A stretch of DNA of 59,131 nt from positions 1 through 59,131 of the IMG/VR virus record IMGVR_UViG_3300035698_018276, one strand, 5' to 3'. Below the pieces are notes generated by a model. It was given only the letters and a program-made list of their open reading frames with translations. It ran no database searches and was not told where the DNA came from. The stretch comes from a virus. Both the position numbers and the translations under genes were made by a program. Positions within the stretch are counted from its first letter, which is position 1. Every line of letters starts with the position of its first letter. Below are positions 23,382 to 32,546 of the stretch, one piece after another.

Positions 23382-23785
23382 TCACGTTCAAAATTCAGGG
23401 CGCTAAAGAAATGAACCGCCTACTGAAAACATTGGGCCCAAGGGTTGCGGCAAAAGCTGGCGACCAGGCCCTGCGGGCGGGCGCGAAGCCGATTGTTCAA
23501 GAGGCCAAGCGGCTGGTGCACGTTAGAACCGGGGCCCTGAAAAAGTCCATTACAACGGCGCTTGATCAAAAGCGCCGGTCCAATGACGAGCGGGTAATTT
23601 TGATCGGGTTCAAGCGGCCCGCCAGTGCAATCGCTCACCTTCAAGAATTTGGGACCGCCCACCAGGCGGCGCACCCTTTTATGCGCCCGGCCCTGGATAG
23701 CCAAGCGGCGGCGGCCTTGAATGAAATGGGTCGGGTCTTGGCGAGCGCGATTACAAGAGAAGCGGCAAAAATGGCCAAGTCTTAA
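23378..23785 (+). CDS. HK97 gp10-like tail completion protein
   Basis: 135 aa. FKIQGAKEMNRLLKTLG, VQEAKRLVHVRTGALKKSI and HLQEFGTAHQAAHPFMRPALD are the gp10-like signature. In most siphophages this gene precedes the tail tube; here it follows the chaperone frameshift gene and overlaps it by 4 nt, so the order is rearranged. It probably helps join tail to neck. Confidence 0.88.
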   Translation: MITFKIQGAKEMNRLLKTLGPRVAAKAGDQALRAGAKPIVQEAKRLVHVRTGALKKSITTALDQKRRSNDERVILIGFKRPASAIAHLQEFGTAHQAAHPFMRPALDSQAAAALNEMGRVLASAITREAAKMAKS

Positions 23786-24036
23786 CCCCGGCAATCAATG
23801 ACGAAATGGCGGCCCAGAACACCATCCGGACCAATAATTGGCCGCTCAAAAACGCGCCTGTAGCCGCCGGGGCAAATCTCGTCGGCTTTTCTCTGAAAGC
23901 GATTGTTCAAAAACTTCTGAGCATCGCCGCCCCGGACGTTTATTTCGATGTTTCCGTTTGCCGCTTGTTGTGTTTCAATGCTAGTACAAGCGGCGAGGAA
24001 AATTGTTAAGCTGAGAATAACCAGTTTGGATTTCAT
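23782..24036 (-). CDS. Small lipoprotein on the opposite strand (moron-like)
   Basis: 84 aa from ATG 24036 with AAGGGAG upstream. It has a signal peptide ending in the lipobox LAAC (Cys at about 19), then a periplasmic domain with two more Cys (EICPGGYRRVFER, VIDCRG) that could form a disulfide. A single leftward gene wedged between rightward tail genes, overlapping the gp10-like gene by 4 nt, has the look of a moron. It might alter the host envelope or exclude other phages. Confidence 0.78.
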   Translation of the reverse strand: MKSKLVILSLTIFLAACTSIETQQAANGNIEINVRGGDAQKFLNNRFQRKADEICPGGYRRVFERPIIGPDGVLGRHFVIDCRG

Positions 24037-24091
24037 AACGAACTCCCTTTGCTTGCCAATTGGCGGGCATAGGATAGCGTAAGGACTGAAA

Positions 24092-26413
24092 ATGGCAAAC
24101 ATCGGCTCACTTACCGCCAATCTTCGCTTACAAAGCGCCGCATTTATCAGGGATATGAGCAAGGCCAGCCGGTCGGTTGAAACTCAAACAGCCAAAATGC
24201 GCCGGTCGATGCGTTCCCTTTCAAGCGCCAGCCGTAATGTTTCAAAGCAATTCGGCCAAATGCGTCAAGCCGCCTTATTGCTCGGCGCGGGCCTCGCCGT
24301 CAAAAAACTAAAAGACCAATTCACAGGATTTGAAACATCGCTACAGCAAATCGTCGGGCTCGTTGGGGTTTCTCAGAAAAAAGTAAATGCGTTCAATTCT
24401 GAAATTCTAAAGATGGGCGAGGCGGTTGGGAAAGGGCCTGTTGAATTGGCCGAAGCCATGTTTTTCATTACGTCGGCTGGCTTGCGAGGGACGAGGGCGA
24501 TTGATACTTTACGGCAATCGGCCCGGGCGGCCTCGGCGGGGCTTGGTGAAACAAAGTCCGTCGCTGATGCTGTTACGTCGGCCATGAACGCATACGCGAA
24601 GGAAAATCTTTCGGCGGCTCAAGCGACCGACATTTTTGTTGCCACGGTTAAAGAGGGCAAACTTGAGGCCAGCGAATTGGCGACTTCAATTGGACAGGTC
24701 ATGGCGGTTGCTCAAGGCTCGGGCGTATCTCTGGATCAGGTCGGCGCGTCTGTTGCGGCCCTGACGAGAATCGGCATCGGTACTTCGGAAGCGATTACCG
24801 GCTTGCGCTCGGTGCTTGTTGCCATGTTGAAAGAATCAGAAAAAGGTAAAAAGGTTTTGAAAGACCTGGGCCTTAGTTACGCCGGATTACGAGAAAGCAT
24901 CCGCAACAAGGGGCTTCTCAAAACGCTGGTCGAGTTGCGGGAAAAACTCGGCGATAACGAAACGGCAATGGTTGATGTGCTTGGCCGGGTTGAGGCGGTC
25001 AACACCGTGCTGGCCTTGACCGGCGGCAACGCCAAACAAGTCGCGGCGATTTTTGAAAGCCTGAAAAATTCGTCGGGCTCGCTTGATGCGGCGTTTAAGG
25101 CAATCTCCAATACCGCGGAATTTAAATTCAATTCGGCGCTCGCAAAATTACAAGCGTCGGCCACAAGTCTGGGCGCTGTCGTAATCCCGGCGCTCGCAAA
25201 TGCTATGTCATTTTTATCTCGAAACTTACGAGAAATTACCACGCTGTTAGTCGGGTTCATTGCATTAAAGGCCGCCGGGTTTTTCATTGGCCTGGCATCG
25301 GCGGTTGCTCGGTTTGCCCTGGCGACCATCGCGGCTGCGCGTGCACAAGGGCTTTTGAATATTGTTTTAAGTAAGTCGATTCTCGGCGTCGTTGCTAAGT
25401 TGGCCATTACGCTGGGCGCGGCGGCGCTAACGTGGAAAGCATTCGGTAAAGAAGCACTGAAAACATCTGATGCAATCGAACAGGCCGCTAAAAGTTTGAT
25501 GAAAGGCGGCGATGTTCAAAAATCAGTCAACAATTCGACAACCCAAGCAACCTCGGTCTTGCGGTTACAAGTAACCCAACTGGAACATCTCAAGAGTGCG
25601 TTGGGGCGCGGCCAAAAAGAATACCTCGAACTAGAAAAAGCAATTGAGTTAGAAAATGCGGCGACGGCGGCGGGCATAGACCTATCGTCGGCCCAGGGCA
25701 TGGCGTGGCAATCACAATTCAAACAGGCGAGAAAATTAACAGAAGAAATTGACAACATGAAAGCGTCTAACGAGGAATGGTCCCGGCTTGCGGAGCGCGG
25801 CTTTGATCGTGTGGGCGGTGCGTTGACTGAAATGTTTGTGCAAGGGAAATCAGCGGCGGCCAGTTTTAAGGGCGTCATGCTTGGCGTTCTTTCTGAAATT
25901 GTCCAGGCCGCCATTCGGATGGCCGTAATAAACCCAATCCTCAACGCTCTTTTCGGCGGGGCTCGCGCAACGCTGGGCGGCTTTGATTTTTTCGGCCTGT
26001 TTAATAGTAGCGTGGGGGTTACAGGAAGCCCCGGCGGCGGCGTTGGAAACAGCGCGGGTAATTCCATCGGGTCCGGGGTTGCTCACAGAGGTGGCGTGGT
26101 TGGCAAGACGGCGTTTCCGCAACGATCAGTAAACCCGGCCATGTTTTCAAACGCGCCACGGTTTCACAATGGCCTCGCTGGCGATGAATTCCCGGCAATT
26201 TTACAGCGTGGCGAATCGGTCATACCAAAGGGCGGTGGTCGCGGTGGTGATACTTTCATCATTGATGCCCGGGGTGCCGACCGCGACGGAATGAACCAAT
26301 TGCGAGCGATGATACAGTCCGTAAATGGATCAATTGAACATCGGTCGGTTGCGGCGGTGACAAACGCCCAACGGCGCGGTGGCAGAGGAATTAGACAGGC
26401 GTTTAGAGCATGA
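24092..26413 (+). CDS. Tail tape measure protein
   Basis: 773 aa. The N-terminal helical region is typical of tape measures (RLQSAAFIRDMSKASRSVE), a TP901-type core lies at about residues 80-330 (VGVSQKKVNAFNSEILKMG), and hydrophobic helices at about 375-460 are probable membrane-insertion segments. A Gly-rich tail ends with DEFPAILQRGESVIPKGG, the common C-terminal box. 773 aa implies a relatively short tail. RBS AAGGAC. Confidence 0.94.
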   Translation: MANIGSLTANLRLQSAAFIRDMSKASRSVETQTAKMRRSMRSLSSASRNVSKQFGQMRQAALLLGAGLAVKKLKDQFTGFETSLQQIVGLVGVSQKKVNAFNSEILKMGEAVGKGPVELAEAMFFITSAGLRGTRAIDTLRQSARAASAGLGETKSVADAVTSAMNAYAKENLSAAQATDIFVATVKEGKLEASELATSIGQVMAVAQGSGVSLDQVGASVAALTRIGIGTSEAITGLRSVLVAMLKESEKGKKVLKDLGLSYAGLRESIRNKGLLKTLVELREKLGDNETAMVDVLGRVEAVNTVLALTGGNAKQVAAIFESLKNSSGSLDAAFKAISNTAEFKFNSALAKLQASATSLGAVVIPALANAMSFLSRNLREITTLLVGFIALKAAGFFIGLASAVARFALATIAAARAQGLLNIVLSKSILGVVAKLAITLGAAALTWKAFGKEALKTSDAIEQAAKSLMKGGDVQKSVNNSTTQATSVLRLQVTQLEHLKSALGRGQKEYLELEKAIELENAATAAGIDLSSAQGMAWQSQFKQARKLTEEIDNMKASNEEWSRLAERGFDRVGGALTEMFVQGKSAAASFKGVMLGVLSEIVQAAIRMAVINPILNALFGGARATLGGFDFFGLFNSSVGVTGSPGGGVGNSAGNSIGSGVAHRGGVVGKTAFPQRSVNPAMFSNAPRFHNGLAGDEFPAILQRGESVIPKGGGRGGDTFIIDARGADRDGMNQLRAMIQSVNGSIEHRSVAAVTNAQRRGGRGIRQAFRA

Positions 26414-27054
26414 CAATTACTTATCCATACAACCCACCGTTGACCCCTGAACCTCGCTCAATTGAATATCAACCGGCGTCGTTGGTCGGAATGTCACAAG
26501 CGCCGCTTTCTCTTGCTCAACAGGTTCAAGCGCACCAAGGCGAGGGCTGGGCGGTTCAAGTTGATTTGCCGCCAATGACTCGGGCTGAGGCGATGGCCTG
26601 GGTTGCCTGGCGGCTCGCCCTTCGCGGTCGATTTGGTTACTTCGATATGAGAGTCGACCCGACGGCGCGATTGCCCCAGGGAAATGTAACAGGTTCGCCG
26701 GTTGCGAATAGTGCAATAAGCCCGGCTGTAAATCTTTCGCTGTCGAGACTCTTGTATGTCAAAACTTTGCCGGTCACGACGGCCAATGTTTTCAAGGCGG
26801 GCGATTTTGTCTCGGTAACAGTCGACACTTTGCAACGATTACACATGAACCTAAAAGATGTTTCGTCCGATACTTCCGGGCTCGCCACTTTGGATATTTG
26901 GCCCGGCTTGCGCGGTAATATTGCCGACTCCTCGGCTGTCGTTTATTCAAGCCCGACCGGAACTTTCCGGCTCAATCAAAACGAGGCACCGTGGCGGGTC
27001 GATGAAATGCAACTGTATGGGCTTCAATATGCCGCGATTGAAAGGCTCCCATGA
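26410..27054 (+). CDS. Distal/minor tail protein
   Basis: 214 aa, overlapping the tape measure stop by 4 nt. YPYNPPLTPEPRSIEYQP, then WRLALRGRFGYFDMRVDP and the end EAPWRVDEMQLYGLQYAAIE fit the first baseplate-side protein after the tape measure, as in many alphaproteobacterial and YuA-like siphophages. Probably part of the tail tip hub. Confidence 0.72.
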   Translation: MTITYPYNPPLTPEPRSIEYQPASLVGMSQAPLSLAQQVQAHQGEGWAVQVDLPPMTRAEAMAWVAWRLALRGRFGYFDMRVDPTARLPQGNVTGSPVANSAISPAVNLSLSRLLYVKTLPVTTANVFKAGDFVSVTVDTLQRLHMNLKDVSSDTSGLATLDIWPGLRGNIADSSAVVYSSPTGTFRLNQNEAPWRVDEMQLYGLQYAAIERLP

Positions 27055-27611
27055 CCCGAGTAATCGGTGCACCCCTTGCCGCTGAAATCGAAAAAGACGA
27101 ACTGCACCCGATTTTTTTGGCTAAGATTGAAACGTCCGGCGACACTGTTTTTGCCTGGACAGGAATTGGCGACTTGCTTTGGGGCAGTGAAACTTATTTA
27201 GGCACAGGAATTTACGGCGGCATTGCCGGTATTGAAGAATCATCCGACGGCTCGGCTGTCGGCATGTCATTTGTTCTTTCAGGCATTCCCGACGATATTG
27301 TGGCCGTCGCGGTTTCTCAAATTCGGCAAGGCAAAACCGGAACGCTTTATTTTGCGGCGCTTGATGATGATGGCGTGATGGTTGGTACACCCATTGTTTT
27401 ATTCAGCGGCGTAACCGATGTTCCCGAAATTGAGGACGGCGCGGACTCGTCCATCATTAGACTGTCGGTAGAATCCAAGGCCATTGACCAACAGCGGGCC
27501 CGGGTTCGGCGGTACACAACAGAAGATCAAAAAATTGAATTCCCGACGGACCGAGGCTTTGAATATGTTGAGGGATTACAAGACCGGAGATTGGCGTGGG
27601 GCAGAGTGTAA
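27051..27611 (+). CDS. Minor tail protein (tail tip)
   Basis: 186 aa, coupled to its neighbour by a 4-nt overlap. Beta-rich with FAWTGIGDLLWGSETYLGTG, typical of tail-tip proteins that follow the distal tail protein, then SIIRLSVESKAIDQQRARVRRYTTEDQ. Probably binds between the hub and the cell-wall-facing tip. Confidence 0.75.
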   Translation: MTRVIGAPLAAEIEKDELHPIFLAKIETSGDTVFAWTGIGDLLWGSETYLGTGIYGGIAGIEESSDGSAVGMSFVLSGIPDDIVAVAVSQIRQGKTGTLYFAALDDDGVMVGTPIVLFSGVTDVPEIEDGADSSIIRLSVESKAIDQQRARVRRYTTEDQKIEFPTDRGFEYVEGLQDRRLAWGRV

Positions 27612-28171
27612 AGCGGTACAATCAAGAGTTTGTGCGATCAGGTGCAAAAGCGCCGCCCCAATTCATCCCGCCCGATGATGGCGACGCCCTTGTGGCTTTT
27701 ACAAAATGGTATGCTGATAACGGCCCGGCCTGGCCAGCGGCACCGGACTTGGGCGTTTGGTTTACAGCGGGCCTCGCCGGTTTAACTATTTTCAAAAGCG
27801 GGCAATTTCAGGTGCAATTGTTTATTTTTCCGCCGGGAACGATAGTGCCGGAACATCGGCACCCGGCGGTTGATACAATCGAAATGCACGTCGCCGGGGA
27901 TACTAATTTCCGGTGTGATAAAATACCGACTATCCCGCTCGCCTTTTTGCATGATAGAAAGCGCGGCGTAAATCGCTGGTGGGGCCGTGGGGTTCGCGTC
28001 CGGCCAAATCAGTGGCATGATTTAATTGTTGGCCCTCAAGGCTCGGCGTTTTTGTCAATTCAACACTGGCTTGAGGGCGAGCCGACTACGGTGGGCCTTA
28101 ATTGGGAAGGCAACACAGTAAATAATACGCACAGCGAGGATTTAGATGCCGGGTCTGACACGATTTCCTGA
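27596..28171 (+). CDS. Cupin-domain protein in the tail module
   Basis: 191 aa from GTG 27596, overlapping the previous gene by 16 nt. The cupin box is FIFPPGTIVPEHRHPAVDTIEMHVAGD (two segments), with His-His-Glu metal ligands in PEHRHP and TIEMH, and a second motif with NQWHDLIVG. Metal-binding beta barrel. The position in place of a usual tail-tip gene is unusual; it may be structural, or an enzyme acting on host surface sugar. Confidence 0.78.
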   Translation: MGQSVKRYNQEFVRSGAKAPPQFIPPDDGDALVAFTKWYADNGPAWPAAPDLGVWFTAGLAGLTIFKSGQFQVQLFIFPPGTIVPEHRHPAVDTIEMHVAGDTNFRCDKIPTIPLAFLHDRKRGVNRWWGRGVRVRPNQWHDLIVGPQGSAFLSIQHWLEGEPTTVGLNWEGNTVNNTHSEDLDAGSDTIS

Positions 28172-28607
28172 TTGGCCGGAAAGGCTGGCGCAGTATATAA
28201 AAGAAACCGGGCCGAAACCTTTTGTCTGGGGCCAAAACGACTGCGTTTTATTCGCGCTCGGCGCGGCGCTCGAAATGACCGGCGTGGATGCCGCCAAAAA
28301 AATCAGGGGCACATATAAAACCGGCGTCGGGGCGGCGCGGGCGATCAAAAGAAACTTTGAAGCAAAGACCCTTGAAGAAGCCGTTGATAAATTCCGCAAG
28401 AATTGGAACGGCGACGAGGTAAATGTATTGATGGCCCAGCGGGGCGACATTGTTTTAGCTGACATAGGAATTGAACCGAATATGCCGCTTGCACCAAGCC
28501 TTGGTTTTGTGACGCTCGACTCGCGGGTCGCGGCCTTTGCCACATATATGGACCCGCCCCGATTGTTGCCGGTGCGCGAGTGCCGCCGGGCTTGGAGAGT
28601 TGGATAA
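28146..28607 (+). CDS. NlpC/P60-like tail protein (DUF6950)
   Basis: 153 aa. PFVWGQNDCVLFALGAALEM gives the catalytic-type Cys (about residue 31), and QRGDIVLADIG and GFVTLDSRVAAFATY complete the papain-like fold, although a clear active-site His is not obvious. Such proteins lie just before the tail-tip J-like protein and may trim peptidoglycan at entry. Its stop overlaps the next ATG (TAATG). Confidence 0.8.
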   Translation: MPGLTRFPDWPERLAQYIKETGPKPFVWGQNDCVLFALGAALEMTGVDAAKKIRGTYKTGVGAARAIKRNFEAKTLEEAVDKFRKNWNGDEVNVLMAQRGDIVLADIGIEPNMPLAPSLGFVTLDSRVAAFATYMDPPRLLPVRECRRAWRVG

Positions 28608-31600
28608 TGCCGCCAGCAGTAGGGGCTGTCATTGCCGGTGGCTTTGCCGCCAGCGCCGCGTTTTCGGGTGGCATCGTAATCTTTGGCACCGTGCTGATTG
28701 AGGCGGGCTTGACGGCGGCCATTGTTGCCGGTGTTGCAACAGCCGCCCTTTCGTTTGCCATGACGGCGCTTTCGCCAACCCCGGAAGCCCCAGACGCGTC
28801 GGCATTGGCGCAAAGTTTTACGGCCGAGACAAGAGAAAATACCCTCACTGTTCGACAACCGGCATCGCCAAGAAAAACGGTTTACGGACGCACCCGCGTT
28901 GGCGGGGTTTATACTTTTATGGAAACAACCGGCACTGAAAATAGCGACCTTCATACTTTGATCACAGTTACCGGCCATGAAATAGAATCCTTTGACGCGA
29001 TGTTATTAGACGATGAAGTCGTGCCACTTGATGGAAGCGGCAACGCGACAGGAAAATACGCGGGCTTTATTACCGTTGTTTTTGGAAAAGGCACCACGGC
29101 GGGTGATGCCGCTTTGCACACAGCTTTAACGGCGGCGGTTGGCGCTGGCAAATGGGGGGCCAATCATCTACAGGCGGGCTGCGCAAAAGCTTATGTCAAA
29201 TTGATTTACGACCAGGATTTGTTCGGCGGCGGCTTGCCGAATGCCTCGTTTATTTGCACCGCTTTTAATAATGTTGAAGACCCGCGATTAGCGACAAGCC
29301 CTGTGACAGCACAATGGACCGATAACGCGGCGCTTTGCATCGCTCAATATCTTCGTGACGCTGGGCGCGGCCTCGGGTTTGCAACCGCCGACATAAACGA
29401 AGCGGCGCTGATTGCGGCGGCAAATGATTGTGACGAAATGGTCGAGCGGGTGGCTGTCACTGTAAATTTCTCAGCCAATGCGGGTAACGACATTTTATCG
29501 GCCAGCGACAGGTCGGCGGCGCTTAGAACAGGGACGCGAATAACACTGACAAATAATGCTTCACCCGCGACGTTGCCGGGCGGCACGGCAATAAACACAA
29601 ATTATTTCTGGATTGATTTGAAGCCGGGCTCGGGAATGATTGCGACCTCGTTGGCAAACGCACGAGCCGGTACGCAAATAAACATTACCAGCGCGGGCAT
29701 TGGTACGCACACCATAAATGTAAATGCCGAGCCGCGTTATACTTTGAACGGCGTTATTAGTAGCGAAATTTCGCCCGAGGTTTTGGTGCCACAATTACTT
29801 TCCGCCATGGCTGGCGTCAAAGTAGAATCCGGCGGCGAAGTGTTTCTGCTGGCCGGTGTTTGGCGGGCGTCAACAACTGAGATTTTGGAGATTGATATTG
29901 ACGGCCCTATCAACTCGCGGCATCGCCGGTCCTTGCGTGATGTTTTCAACGGCGTCAAAGGCGTTTTTGTAAACCCGGACGACCTGTATCAGCCGACAGA
30001 TTTCCCCGCCGTAAAGCCAGCGGCTTACTTGACCGAGGACAACAACGAGCGAATCTGGAAAGATGCCGAGCTTCGATACACTAACAGCCCGGCCATGGCC
30101 CAGCGTGTGGCGAGAATTGAATTAGAAAAGGTCCGTCGCCAGCAATCGGTAACGATGCCGCTTTCATTGCGCGGTATGGAACACCAGGCGGGCGACAATG
30201 TTGCCGTGACAAATGCGAAACGGGGTTATGTTGCAAAAGATTTTGAGATTGTTCGGTGGGGTTTAGAATTGCGAGACGCCCAAGGGCCGAACCCGCGCAT
30301 CGGGACCGTTGTTGATGTGGAAGAAATCGACGCGACGGTTTATGCCTGGGTGCCGGGAACGGACGAGGCGTTAATGACGCCCTCGCCCCTTACAAATCTA
30401 CCAAATCCTAATGCTGCAAGCGACCCGACGAGCCTGGTTCTAACATCGGGAACCACCATTCTGGACACCCGGCTTGACGGCACAATTTTTTCACGCATCA
30501 AGGCGACGTGGGTTTCCCCGGCTGATGTTCTTGTGACAAACGGCGGCTTGATTACGGTAGAGTTTAAAAAATCAACCGCCAGTGTTTGGCTTACCGGGCC
30601 AGTTGTTCAAGGCGGCTTGACCGAGGCGTTCATTTTGGACGTTGAAGACGGCGTGGCCTACGATGTTCGAATCCGAGCAAGACGCGGCGGCGCTTTGCGG
30701 GCGTCCTCAGATTATGTGACAGTAACCGGGCACACCGTTATCGGGAAAACGGCCCCGCCCAGCGACGTGGCGTCGATCACCGCCAAGCAAAACGGCGATA
30801 CTGTCGTGGCAAAATGGCCCAAGATTACCGATAAGGACCGCAACGGCTACATAATCAAATACATGGCACCCGATTCTTTCGATTGGGACCAAGCCGCTGT
30901 GCTTACCCAAGAGCTGAAAGGGACGTCGCTCACCGAGGCGCAAATTCCCCCAGGCGTTTGGACAATTGCAATTAAAGCGATTGATACGACCGGGAACGAA
31001 AGCGCCAATTACGTCAGCCAGCGGCTTGATATATCAACAACCCGCGATGTAATTACGGCAATCGACCAGCACCCAACCTGGCCGGGCATTGGTAGCGGTA
31101 CCAGCACAGGGTATGTGCGCAACCCGAAAACCGGGCACATTAACCCAGAAAGCCAGGACGCCGACTCGACCGCCGACGATATTTTTGACAGCTACGTCAT
31201 TCGGACCATTGTGCAACCGATTTATGAAGCGGCAGAAATCGACCTCGGGTTTGATGCCGAGGCCCGGGTTTATGCGACCAGCTTGGCGGCGCTCGGCGGC
31301 GACGAAACAGGAACGCCGGACCCAATCTTGCAAGTGGATTACCGGCTTTTCGCCCTTTCATACGATGGCTTTGAAAACTGGACTATTTCCGAAGAAACTT
31401 TCAGGTATGCAAAGTACAGAATCATCGGTGATGCGACTGTTGGCATCGGGCCCATACTTGAGTTTACACCGATTGCCGACGCGAAAGAGCGCACGGAATT
31501 AATTACGGGAATTGCCGTTACTGGTTCCCCGGCTGGCGTTCAATCGGTTGCTTACACCACGCCCTTTTTCCAAACGCCGTTTGTTGAAGTTTTTAATGAC

Positions 31601-31723
31601 GACACATCGGCTCGGGTGGTATCGGTTGACAATGTAACGGTAAATGGATTTGACTTTCTCATGTGGGACACCAACGGCACACCCACCAACGGCAACGGAC
31701 GCGCAGAGGTAATAGGGGTTTAA
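28607..31723 (+). CDS. Tail tip / host-specificity protein (J-like)
   Basis: 1038 aa from ATG 28607 (GGAGAG upstream). The N-terminus has two hydrophobic helices (VGAVIAGGFAASAAFSGG), followed by the phage J-type segment ASPRKTVYGRTRVGGVYTFME. Later come fibronectin type III-like repeats (about residues 610-810, with ending motifs VYAVRIRARRGG-like and IKAIDTTGNESAN) and a C-terminal receptor-side region. It forms the central tail fibre that contacts the host. Confidence 0.9.
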   Translation: MPPAVGAVIAGGFAASAAFSGGIVIFGTVLIEAGLTAAIVAGVATAALSFAMTALSPTPEAPDASALAQSFTAETRENTLTVRQPASPRKTVYGRTRVGGVYTFMETTGTENSDLHTLITVTGHEIESFDAMLLDDEVVPLDGSGNATGKYAGFITVVFGKGTTAGDAALHTALTAAVGAGKWGANHLQAGCAKAYVKLIYDQDLFGGGLPNASFICTAFNNVEDPRLATSPVTAQWTDNAALCIAQYLRDAGRGLGFATADINEAALIAAANDCDEMVERVAVTVNFSANAGNDILSASDRSAALRTGTRITLTNNASPATLPGGTAINTNYFWIDLKPGSGMIATSLANARAGTQINITSAGIGTHTINVNAEPRYTLNGVISSEISPEVLVPQLLSAMAGVKVESGGEVFLLAGVWRASTTEILEIDIDGPINSRHRRSLRDVFNGVKGVFVNPDDLYQPTDFPAVKPAAYLTEDNNERIWKDAELRYTNSPAMAQRVARIELEKVRRQQSVTMPLSLRGMEHQAGDNVAVTNAKRGYVAKDFEIVRWGLELRDAQGPNPRIGTVVDVEEIDATVYAWVPGTDEALMTPSPLTNLPNPNAASDPTSLVLTSGTTILDTRLDGTIFSRIKATWVSPADVLVTNGGLITVEFKKSTASVWLTGPVVQGGLTEAFILDVEDGVAYDVRIRARRGGALRASSDYVTVTGHTVIGKTAPPSDVASITAKQNGDTVVAKWPKITDKDRNGYIIKYMAPDSFDWDQAAVLTQELKGTSLTEAQIPPGVWTIAIKAIDTTGNESANYVSQRLDISTTRDVITAIDQHPTWPGIGSGTSTGYVRNPKTGHINPESQDADSTADDIFDSYVIRTIVQPIYEAAEIDLGFDAEARVYATSLAALGGDETGTPDPILQVDYRLFALSYDGFENWTISEETFRYAKYRIIGDATVGIGPILEFTPIADAKERTELITGIAVTGSPAGVQSVAYTTPFFQTPFVEVFNDDTSARVVSVDNVTVNGFDFLMWDTNGTPTNGNGRAEVIGV

Positions 31724-31724
31724 T

Positions 31725-32546
31725 ATGGCGGTAGGAACTTGGGTAGATACAGATTTTGAAACGCTGGCACCGACCGCGCAAAAAACCGGCATTGATGCCG
31801 ACCTGGCTGTTGTTAAGCGCATGGGCGACAATTTTGCCGCGCACGAACAAAACTCAAACTCACCGCCCGCAGCCGATATGACGGTGCGCCTTGAGGCGGG
31901 CTGGCTGAAAACAGCAACGACACAATCCGAGGTTGCCGCCCAAAGCACGGCTACTCTTACCGCGCCATCGGTCAACCCAAGAAAGGACATCGTTCATATT
32001 GATGAAATTACCGGCGCTGTCGCGGTTGCAACAGGGGCCGAGAATGCAAGTCCGGTCGACCCCGCCGTGCCCGCTGGTAAAATACCAATCGCCCGGATTA
32101 CTTTTGCGACCAGCACCACGGCAATCGACAACACCCTGATTGATGACATTCGTTCGCTTTATCATACCAGCTTCACCGAGGTTCAAGTCTTGGCGATGGA
32201 CATACCCATAAAAATGGGCTGGAATACCGACGGCACGGTTCAAGATTTGATCGTTCAAGAATACGGCCACATGACCGTCAATCGCGGCATTACAATACAG
32301 GGTGAAAACGCAACGATTGAAACCGCACCGACCAGCGCGGCGCTTATCATCGACGTTGAAATTGGCGGCGTTTCGATTTACTCAACAAAACCTGAATTTG
32401 CGGCGGGCTCTACCACCTTGACCGCCGGGGTGCTTTCAGATACGACGATTGCTGCCGGTGAAAAGTTGACGTTTCAAATAAATCAAGTTGGCTCAGTGAC
32501 GGCGGGCGCTGGCATTAGATTTTCACTAAAAGGGATTGCGTCGTGA
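31725..32546 (+). CDS. Tail fibre-associated protein
   Basis: 273 aa. A N-terminal segment VGTWVDTDFETLAPTAQKTG, then beta-rich stretches (TATLTAPSVNPRKDIVHIDE) and a C-terminal Gly/Thr-rich beta domain. No enzyme motifs. It follows the tail tip gene and overlaps the next by 4 nt, so it is most likely a fibre or its adaptor. Confidence 0.65.
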   Translation: MAVGTWVDTDFETLAPTAQKTGIDADLAVVKRMGDNFAAHEQNSNSPPAADMTVRLEAGWLKTATTQSEVAAQSTATLTAPSVNPRKDIVHIDEITGAVAVATGAENASPVDPAVPAGKIPIARITFATSTTAIDNTLIDDIRSLYHTSFTEVQVLAMDIPIKMGWNTDGTVQDLIVQEYGHMTVNRGITIQGENATIETAPTSAALIIDVEIGGVSIYSTKPEFAAGSTTLTAGVLSDTTIAAGEKLTFQINQVGSVTAGAGIRFSLKGIAS

